Under the pieces are notes generated by a model. That model searched no databases. It was not told the origin of the DNA and worked only from the letters and a program-made list of their open reading frames with translations. This document shows, piece by piece, positions 1-4,462 of a stretch of 5,986 nucleotides of DNA. This DNA comes from Chloroflexota bacterium (GTDB lineage Bacteria; Chloroflexota; Dormibacteria; Dormibacterales; Dormibacteraceae). The translations under genes were made by a program, and so were the position numbers. The stretch covers positions 1 through 5,986 of the forward strand of contig VBGV01000080.1 in assembly GCA_005880755.1 (NCBI GenBank). Reading direction: 5' to 3'. Within the stretch, counting starts at the first letter, position 1. The number at the start of each line of letters is the position of its first letter.

Positions 1-213
1 AAGCGATGCCTGAGCATCCCGGCGGCGCTCGGCTACGGCTCGCAGGGCCAGACGGACCAGCAGACCGGTCGGGTCATCATCCCGCCCAACGCGACCCTCA
101 TCTTCGAGATCGAGCTGGTCAGCCTGGCGCCGGGGCCCAGCCCGTCGCCGTCTCCCTCGCCGTCTCCGTCACCATCACCCAGCCCGTCACCAACCCCGAG
201 CAAGAGCCCCTAG
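1..213 (+). CDS. FKBP-type peptidyl-prolyl cis-trans isomerase, C-terminal part, with Ser-Pro tail
   Basis: Only the last 70 codons are present; the gene begins upstream of the window. Frame 1 is open from the first base and ends in TAG at 211-213. The protein reads KRCLSIPAALGYG, then a short polar insert, then IPPNATLIFEIELVSL. These are the signature end strands of the FKBP fold (family form: KR-x-L-x-IP-x-x-LAYG ... IPPNATLIFEVEL), which catalyses cis-trans isomerisation of Xaa-Pro bonds in folding proteins. After the domain comes a low-complexity tail of nine Pro-Ser pairs ending PTPSKSP. Such tails are typical of secreted or surface lipoproteins, so an extracytoplasmic foldase is likely, but the N-terminus that would prove it is missing. 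The insert between GYG and IPPN (roughly GSQGQTDQQTGRVI) is slightly longer than in minimal FKBPs. The stop overlaps that of the convergent cupredoxin gene. Confidence 0.88.
   Translation, partial: KRCLSIPAALGYGSQGQTDQQTGRVIIPPNATLIFEIELVSLAPGPSPSPSPSPSPSPSPSPSPTPSKSP
136..210 (+). repeat. Ser-Pro dipeptide repeat encoding the FKBP tail
   Basis: Six-base units coding Pro-Ser are repeated nine times, then Pro-Thr, Pro-Ser and Lys-Ser-Pro. Codons vary (ccg, ccc and cca for Pro; tcg, tct, tca and agc for Ser). The repeat is therefore kept at protein level and is not a recent identical DNA expansion. A short Ser-Pro tail also ends CoxB in this window. Confidence 0.85.
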
Positions 214-572
214 GTAACGGTCAGCGTGCCCTTCATTCCCGACGCTTCGTGGCCCTGTTGGGTGCAGAAGATCTTGTAGGTGCCGGCCGGGATGTCGTTG
301 ACGTCGAACTCCTTCGAGTCGCCGGCCGAAACAAGATCACTGGTGGCGAGCCGGTTGTTGGAGCTGTCCTGGATCGCCATGTCGTGCGCTAAGTTGCCTG
401 AGTTGACCAACCAGAAAATGACCTTGCCGTGGGAAACGGTCAGCGACGACGGAGCGAACTTGTACTCGCTCATGGTCACCTGGGTCGAACCGGCGGGTTG
501 ATTCCCTCCGCTGCTGCCGCCGCAGGCGGAGAGCAACGCGACCACGATCAGGGCGAGCGCTGCAGCCTTCAT
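210..572 (-). CDS. Lipoprotein cupredoxin (type 1 blue copper protein)
   Basis: A 120-residue protein. Residues 1-17 form a lipoprotein signal: a charged start, a hydrophobic core and the lipobox L14-S-A-C17, so the mature protein should be lipid-anchored outside the membrane. A Gly/Ser/Gln linker follows, then a cupredoxin domain from about residue 30. A complete type 1 copper site is visible: H63 (in LAHDM), then C103, H108 and M113 in the pattern C-x4-H-x4-M close to the C-terminus. Proteins with this site normally shuttle single electrons. The ATG at 570-572 overlaps the TGA of coxC (ATGA, 569-572), implying translational coupling and co-expression with the oxidase. This start is chosen because it gives the signal peptide; the frame stays open further upstream only as a shadow of coxC. 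The role as electron donor to, or copper carrier for, the oxidase is inferred from position. Its TAG overlaps the FKBP stop. Confidence 0.9.
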   Translation of the reverse strand: MKAAALALIVVALLSACGGSSGGNQPAGSTQVTMSEYKFAPSSLTVSHGKVIFWLVNSGNLAHDMAIQDSSNNRLATSDLVSAGDSKEFDVNDIPAGTYKIFCTQQGHEASGMKGTLTVT

Positions 573-1195
573 TTGAACGCCGTCACCCCCAGATAGAGGA
601 TTCCAAACAGGAAGATCCACACCACGTCGACGAAATGCCAGTAGAGAGTCACCGCCGCCGGGCCGACGTGATTGCGCGACGAGAACTGGCCGCGGGCCGC
701 GCGATAGAGAATCAGCGTGAGCAGGATCAGCCCACCGAGCACGTGAGCGCCGTGGAACCCCGTCATCGTGAAGAACGCGCTGGCGAAAGTGTTGGCGGTC
801 AGGTTCAGTCCGCGACCAAACGCGTTGATGAATTCGTACAGTTGGCCGAATTCGAATCCGAGTCCGAGGACGATGGTCGCGATCTGTAGCGCGAAAAAGC
901 GTGCCCGGTTGTCGCGGGACAGCGCTTCGAGCGCGAAGTGGCAGGTCACACCGCTGGACAGCAGGACGATCGTGTTGACGAAGGGGATCGGCCACCAGCT
1001 GACGTAGTACTCGGGGTTGCTGCTAGGCGCGGGCGGCGGCCAGGTGTTGTGCGACCCGACCAGGTAGAAGTACATCGCGAACATGCTCCCGAAGAACATC
1101 ACCTCGGAGGCCAGGAAGATGTACATGCCCATCATCCCGGGCTTGATCGCGGGGTACTCGGGCGCCGGCTCTCGCGGCAGCGATGCGACTGCCAT
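569..1195 (-). CDS. coxC: Cytochrome c oxidase subunit III
   Basis: A 208-residue integral membrane protein of the short bacterial type, with about five helices and lacking the first two helices of the mitochondrial form. Diagnostic segments are IFLASEVMFFGSMF (conserved membrane Glu E31, equivalent to E90 of bovine subunit III), NTIVLLSSG (74-82), FFTMTGFHGAHVLGG (141-155) and YWHFVDVVWIFLFGILY (185-201). Subunit III binds subunit I, contains lipid, and stabilises proton uptake through the D channel; it carries no metal. The start ATG (1193-1195) shares a base with the stop of the upstream zinc-ribbon gene (TGATG), and its own TGA overlaps the cupredoxin start. This is therefore the middle gene of a translationally coupled operon transcribed away from coxB-coxA. 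Confidence 0.96.
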   Translation of the reverse strand: MAVASLPREPAPEYPAIKPGMMGMYIFLASEVMFFGSMFAMYFYLVGSHNTWPPPAPSSNPEYYVSWWPIPFVNTIVLLSSGVTCHFALEALSRDNRARFFALQIATIVLGLGFEFGQLYEFINAFGRGLNLTANTFASAFFTMTGFHGAHVLGGLILLTLILYRAARGQFSSRNHVGPAAVTLYWHFVDVVWIFLFGILYLGVTAFK

Positions 1196-1689
1196 CAGTG
1201 ATGCACCTCGCCCTGGGTCGGCGGACTATCCGATGGATACATCCGGACGTCCTCGACCAGGACCCAACCCACGACGCCGTACAGAAAAATCAGACCACCG
1301 ATCACCGCCATCGTGATGCGCGCGGGCGCCGAGAACGGAATCGCGGCCAGGCCCAGGAAGAACATGCCGACGCAGATGATGAACGGGTAGTTGCTGTTTG
1401 GGAAAAGGTGAATGCCGAGGGTGTGCGCACGCTCCGCGAAGTCCACCGTGTCATCGATTGGCGGCGGCGGCAGATCGAGGTCGAAGCGTGATGCGGCGGC
1501 GCGGCTCGGATCGGCGTCGCGCCATGCCTTGAACGCGGCGGACGCCATCTCGCTCGAGGGCCAGAGCTTGTAGCCGCAATTGCGGCAGTGGTCGACGAAA
1601 CGGGCCGTCCGGAGGCCGCAGTTGGGACACTCGACGGACAGGCTGGGGTTGGCAAGATCGACGTAGCGAGGCTTTTGGGCTACGGCCAC
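1195..1689 (-). CDS. Zinc-ribbon protein with two membrane helices, probable oxidase subunit IV-like
   Basis: A 164-residue protein with an unusual layout. The N-terminal zinc ribbon has C21-P-N-C24 and C35-R-N-C38. A polar, Ala/Arg-rich linker (about 45-90) contains DLPPPP, and two hydrophobic helices follow at about 101-119 and 124-145, ending in a short polar tail with two histidines. Two helices of this size, joined by a tight turn and encoded directly before coxC, are what is expected of small oxidase subunit IV-type proteins in Gram-positive-related bacteria. The subunit call is an inference from position and topology, not from a recognised signature. The ribbon would be cytoplasmic if both termini face inward. 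The GTG start at 1687-1689 gives MAVAQKP; a TAGAAT box lies 12 bases upstream. It is the first gene of the operon and its TGA overlaps the coxC ATG. It could alternatively be an assembly or regulatory membrane protein. Confidence 0.72.
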   Translation of the reverse strand: MAVAQKPRYVDLANPSLSVECPNCGLRTARFVDHCRNCGYKLWPSSEMASAAFKAWRDADPSRAAASRFDLDLPPPPIDDTVDFAERAHTLGIHLFPNSNYPFIICVGMFFLGLAAIPFSAPARITMAVIGGLIFLYGVVGWVLVEDVRMYPSDSPPTQGEVHH

Positions 1690-1701
1690 AATCGCTTCTG
1701 G

Positions 1702-1707
1702 ATTCTA
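1702..1707 (-). promoter_or_regulatory. Candidate -10 box for the zinc-ribbon/coxC/cupredoxin operon
   Basis: On the minus strand the box reads TAGAAT, five of six matches to TATAAT. It ends 12 bases before the GTG at 1689, so the 5' leader would be only about 5-7 bases. No clear -35 box lies at the usual distance. Confidence 0.5.
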
Positions 1708-1730
1708 TCCGGTCAGCCGATCCGGCACGC

Positions 1731-1748
1731 CGGTCGCCACACCGACCG
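1731..1748. promoter_or_regulatory. Candidate operator: 6-base inverted repeat in the divergent oxidase promoter region
   Basis: CGGTCG-N6-CGACCG, with arms 1731-1736 and 1743-1748, ends four bases before the coxB -10 box and lies where a -35 element would be. A related direct copy, CCGGTCAGCC, starts at 1709, exactly 21 bases before CCGGTCGCC at 1730. A second small palindrome, CCGGC-AC-GCCGG, spans 1722-1733. The arrangement suits a dimeric regulator acting on both operons, but GC-rich DNA makes short palindromes by chance. Confidence 0.35.
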
Positions 1749-1752
1749 CCGA

Positions 1753-1758
1753 TATACT
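1753..1758 (+). promoter_or_regulatory. -10 box of the coxB-coxA operon, predicted leaderless transcript
   Basis: TATACT matches the -10 consensus at five of six positions in otherwise GC-rich DNA. It ends eight bases before the coxB GTG (1767). Transcription should therefore begin at or within a couple of bases of the start codon, and no Shine-Dalgarno sequence is present between 1750 and 1766. No good -35 box is seen. Confidence 0.65.
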
Positions 1759-1766
1759 TTCGTCTC

Positions 1767-2543
1767 GTGGCACGAAGCGCGCGCGCGCTCCTCACGACCA
1801 TCGGCCTGGCCGCCCTCGCTTTCCTCCTCAGCTCCTGCGATGTCGGCGGGCTGAGCCCGATCTTCCCCGACCCTGTCTCTCCCAATGGAAAGGGCATCTA
1901 CGACACCTATGTCGGCATCTCGGTGGTGGCGATCATCGTGTTCATCGGGGTCGAGGCTGCACTCCTGTGGGTAGTTCTTCGCTACCGTCGCTCCCGCCAA
2001 CCAGCCGGCTACATGCCACCTCAAGTCCACGGTCATACGGGGCTCGAGATCGGCTGGACGATCGCTCCCCTCATCATCGTGCTGGCGATCGCAGGCTACA
2101 GCTTCGTCGAGTTGCAGAAGGACTTCCAGCCGATCAGCAACCAGGAGATGACGGTCAAGGTCAGCGGCCATCAGTTCGGTTGGGACTACGACTACCTGAA
2201 CGGCGTGGTGGTCCATCAGGAGGGCAGCCTCGCCGCCGAGGTGACGCCGTTCGTCGTGCCGACGAACACGTTGGTGAAGTTGCAGTTCGACGCTAACGAC
2301 GTGATCCATTCGTGGTGGGTGCCCGCAATCTCAGGCAAGACGGATGCCGTTCCCGGGTACGACAACTTCTCTTGGCTCAAGATCGACAAGCCCGGCAAAT
2401 GGCGAGGAGAATGCGCGGAGCTGTGCGGCTCCGGCCACGCTCAGATGCAGATCATCGTGCAAGCGATGGACAAGTCCGATTTCGAAGCGTGGATGGCGAA
2501 GCAGAAAGCCACAACCGCTTCGTCCTCGCCGTCCCCCAGTTAG
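1767..2543 (+). CDS. coxB: Cytochrome c oxidase subunit II (CuA subunit), lipoprotein form
   Basis: A 258-residue protein. Residues 1-24 are a lipoprotein signal with lipobox L21-S-S-C24. Two membrane helices follow (about 48-72 and 95-115), then an extracytoplasmic cupredoxin domain. The complete binuclear CuA site is visible: H181 (IHSWWVP), then C216, E218, C220, H224 and M227 in C-A-E-L-C-G-S-G-H-A-Q-M. The aromatic segment GHQFGWDYDY (134-143) is in the expected place for electron entry. CuA accepts electrons from a donor and passes them to heme a of subunit I. There is no CxxCH motif, so this is not a caa3-type fusion with cytochrome c. The C-terminus ends in SSSPSPS, recalling the FKBP tail. 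The GTG start at 1767 gives an uninterrupted signal peptide and sits just after a -10 box. Two TAG stops stand in tandem (2541-2546). coxA follows after 15 bases. Confidence 0.97.
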   Translation: MARSARALLTTIGLAALAFLLSSCDVGGLSPIFPDPVSPNGKGIYDTYVGISVVAIIVFIGVEAALLWVVLRYRRSRQPAGYMPPQVHGHTGLEIGWTIAPLIIVLAIAGYSFVELQKDFQPISNQEMTVKVSGHQFGWDYDYLNGVVVHQEGSLAAEVTPFVVPTNTLVKLQFDANDVIHSWWVPAISGKTDAVPGYDNFSWLKIDKPGKWRGECAELCGSGHAQMQIIVQAMDKSDFEAWMAKQKATTASSSPSPS

Positions 2544-2558
2544 TAGGATAGGAATCGG

Positions 2559-4214
2559 ATGGCCACCACAGTCCTCCCGCGGCCCAAGCAGTACGACGAC
2601 ACATTTTTCAAGCCGATCAGCATCTGGCTGACGACGACCGATCACAAGCTGATCGGGATCATGTACATGGTCACGTCGATCATCAGCTTTGTGATCGGTG
2701 GCATCTTCGCGCTGATCATCCGGCTGCAGCTCTCACAGCCGAACCTGAAGCTGGTCGACGCCGAGACGTACAACCAGCTCATCTCGGCGCACGGCGTGAC
2801 GATGATCTTCTTCTTCGTCACGATCTTCGTCACCGGGATCGCGAACTATATGGTGCCCCTCATGATTGGCGCGCGAGACATGGCGTTCCCGCGGGTGAAC
2901 CTGCTCGGTTTCTGGTTGATCCCGGTCGCGATCATCCTGTACTACTGCGGCTTCTTCACAGGCGGTTCACTCAACGCGGGCTGGACTGGCTACACGCCGC
3001 TCACCGAGAAAGCCTTCAACCACCAGACCTTCGGCGTCGACTTCTGGGCGCTGAGCATCATCGTGTGGGCGATCAGCGGAATCATGGCCTCGACCAACTT
3101 CCTGACGACGATCGTCGCCCTGCGTGCGCCGGGAATGCGGTTCTCGCGCCTGCCGCTCTTCGTGTGGGCACAGATCTCGACCTCGATCCTGCTCCTGATC
3201 GTCGGTGCCCCCCTCGCCGCGGCGATGATCCTCCTCGAGTTCGACCGCCAGCTCGGCACGCAGTTCTTCACTACGCAGGGCCGCCCGGTGCTCTACCAGC
3301 ACCTGTTCTGGTTCTTCGGCCATCCCGAGGTCTACGTGATGATCCTGCCTGCGTTCGGGTTGATCTCCGAGATCGTCCCTGTCTTCGCGCGCAAGCCGAT
3401 CTTCGGCTACATGTCGATGGTGGCGGCGTTGTTCGGCATCGTCTTCCTCTCGATGACAGTGTGGGCGCACCACATGTTCACGGTGGGCATGAACACCTAC
3501 GTCGAGGGCTTTTTCATGTTGATGACCATGCTGATCGCGGTGCCGACCGGGATCAAGTTCTTCAACTGGATCGCCACCGCGTGGTGGGGCTCGGTCGAGT
3601 TCACTGTGCCGATGAAGTTCGTCTTCGGCTTCCTCGCGACATTCCTCATCGGCGGCATCACCGGTATCTACCTCGCGTCAGTGCCGGTCGACACTCAGCT
3701 CCACCAGTCTTACTTCGTGGTCGCCCACCTGCACTACGTGTTGTTCGGCGGCAGCGTGTTCGCGATCCTCGCCGGAATCTACTACTGGTTCCCCAAGATC
3801 ACCGGTCGCCTGCTCAACCGCACCCTCGGGGAGTGGAACTTCTGGACTGTGTTCGTTGGCTTCAACGGCACCTTCCTGATCATGCACACGCTCGGACTCG
3901 AGGGCATGCCACGCCGCATCTGGACATACGCCAACCCGGCGTGGGCGACGACGAACGTGATCATCACCATCTCGTCGTTCCTCATCGCGTTCTCGATCCT
4001 GGTGCTCCTGATCAACGTCGTCCATAGCTGGGGCCACGGCGAGATCGCGGGCAACGACCCGTGGCGTGGCAACACCTTGGAATGGGCGACGACCTCTCCC
4101 CCGCCGCCTTACAACTTCGAGCGTGTTCCGCCGGTCCGCAGCTTCATGCCCGTGCGGGATCTGCGTGAGTCAGGCGAGCTGATCGAAGCGGAGCCGGTAC
4201 TGACACCGACCTAG
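2559..4214 (+). CDS. coxA: Cytochrome c oxidase subunit I, A1-type heme-copper oxidase
   Basis: A 551-residue, roughly 12-helix catalytic subunit that reduces O2 to water and pumps protons. Ligands visible: H78 and H392 for low-spin heme a, H390 for heme a3 (VVAHLHYV), and H255, H304 and H305 for CuB. Y259, in HPEVY, is the tyrosine cross-linked to H255. Heme propionate arginines are R452-R453 (PRRIW). The D channel is intact (D107, N96, N114, with E257 at its end) and so is the K channel (T323, T330, K333, with spacing to the HH pair identical to bovine). E257 in HPEVY places it in subfamily A1. Length is typical, with a polar C-terminal extension from about 495. The ATG at 2559 follows an AGGA (2550-2553) five bases upstream, and coxB ends 15 bases before, so the two are co-transcribed. 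The TAG stop lies inside an inverted repeat shared with the convergent small gene. Confidence 0.98.
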   Translation: MATTVLPRPKQYDDTFFKPISIWLTTTDHKLIGIMYMVTSIISFVIGGIFALIIRLQLSQPNLKLVDAETYNQLISAHGVTMIFFFVTIFVTGIANYMVPLMIGARDMAFPRVNLLGFWLIPVAIILYYCGFFTGGSLNAGWTGYTPLTEKAFNHQTFGVDFWALSIIVWAISGIMASTNFLTTIVALRAPGMRFSRLPLFVWAQISTSILLLIVGAPLAAAMILLEFDRQLGTQFFTTQGRPVLYQHLFWFFGHPEVYVMILPAFGLISEIVPVFARKPIFGYMSMVAALFGIVFLSMTVWAHHMFTVGMNTYVEGFFMLMTMLIAVPTGIKFFNWIATAWWGSVEFTVPMKFVFGFLATFLIGGITGIYLASVPVDTQLHQSYFVVAHLHYVLFGGSVFAILAGIYYWFPKITGRLLNRTLGEWNFWTVFVGFNGTFLIMHTLGLEGMPRRIWTYANPAWATTNVIITISSFLIAFSILVLLINVVHSWGHGEIAGNDPWRGNTLEWATTSPPPPYNFERVPPVRSFMPVRDLRESGELIEAEPVLTPT

Positions 4215-4229
4215 TTCCGTCTGAACTAG
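4211..4229. terminator. Bidirectional inverted repeat holding the stops of coxA and the opposing small gene
   Basis: Perfect 7-base arms CTAGTTC (4211-4217) and GAACTAG (4223-4229) flank the loop CGTCT. The coxA stop TAG lies in the left arm, and the stop of the minus-strand gene lies in the right arm. It could fold as a hairpin in either transcript. The stem is short and AT-rich for this genome and has no T-run on either side, so a classic intrinsic terminator is doubtful. A protein-binding palindrome or a weak end-protecting hairpin is equally possible. Confidence 0.45.
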
Positions 4230-4393
4230 TGGTGTTCGGCGGCTTCGGTCTCGAGTGACTCTTCCGCGGCGCGGTTCCGAGCGTCTCCGCGCAGCACCCA
4301 CCAGCCCAGGCCGGCCACGCCCAACGTGGCGACCAGGAACGTCATGCTCATCCACAGCCAGGCGGGCACCCATTCACCGGCGAGGTAGGCCAC
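4226..4393 (-). CDS. Small single-helix membrane protein, 55 residues, unknown function
   Basis: A short reading frame with a GTG start at 4391-4393 and a TAG stop at 4226-4228. The protein begins MAYLAGEWVPAW and has one strongly hydrophobic, Trp-rich helix (about residues 8-35, ending in GWWVLRG). It then ends in a charged, mostly acidic tail finishing EAAEHH. This is a coherent membrane microprotein: a hydrophobic segment, a basic R35/R39/R41 cluster next to it that suggests a cytoplasmic C-terminus, and an amphipathic end. Support for a real gene comes from a GATAAT box six bases before the start and from the exact packing between coxA (11 bases) and the protease gene. I do not recognise a family. 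Position invites comparison with the small single-helix accessory subunits of terminal oxidases, but it is transcribed against coxA, so that is only a guess. Confidence 0.6.
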   Translation of the reverse strand: MAYLAGEWVPAWLWMSMTFLVATLGVAGLGWWVLRGDARNRAAEESLETEAAEHH

Positions 4394-4399
4394 GCGTCA

Positions 4400-4405
4400 A
4401 TTATC
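4400..4405 (-). promoter_or_regulatory. -10 box of the 55-residue membrane protein gene, predicted leaderless
   Basis: On the minus strand GATAAT (five of six to consensus) ends six bases before the GTG at 4393, which places transcription initiation on the start codon itself. No Shine-Dalgarno sequence fits in the gap, and no clear -35 box is visible. Confidence 0.55.
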
Positions 4406-4438
4406 GCCAAGCCACGACGTCCGGGCGCTGGGGGCGGC

Positions 4439-4444
4439 TAGGGT
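4439..4444 (+). promoter_or_regulatory. Possible -10 box for the MarP-like protease gene
   Basis: TAGGGT fits TANNNT. Initiation near 4451 would leave a leader of about 12 bases containing AGGTAG (4451-4456), a plausible ribosome binding site six bases before the TTG start. An overlapping alternative, TACTAG (4447-4452), cannot be excluded. Confidence 0.3.
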
Positions 4445-4462
4445 GTTACTAGGTAGACCCCG

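Noticed and set aside
136..210. A tandem array read as CRISPR-like or as a DNA minisatellite
   Set aside because: Units are only six bases, with codon-level variation and no spacers; it is a Ser-Pro protein tail in an open frame.
573..995. An in-frame upstream extension of the cupredoxin reading frame to 995 on the minus strand
   Set aside because: It lies wholly within coxC in another frame, has Arg/Pro-rich shadow composition, and would bury the lipoprotein signal that begins at the internal ATG (572).
569..1197. Possible TGA recoding, suggested by the lack of free TGA stops
   Set aside because: TGA ends coxC and the zinc-ribbon gene at sensible positions, and reading through either would run into the next coupled gene in another frame.
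1767..2543. A caa3-type CoxB with a fused cytochrome c
   Set aside because: No CxxCH motif exists, and the protein ends about 30 residues after the CuA methionine.
3065..4027. A 320-codon plus-strand open frame inside coxA, and minus-strand frames at 2967-3473 and 3678-4037
   Set aside because: Products are rich in Arg, Asp, His and Pro with no domain or start signal. They are typical shadows of a GC-rich gene, and coxA shows every catalytic residue in its own frame.
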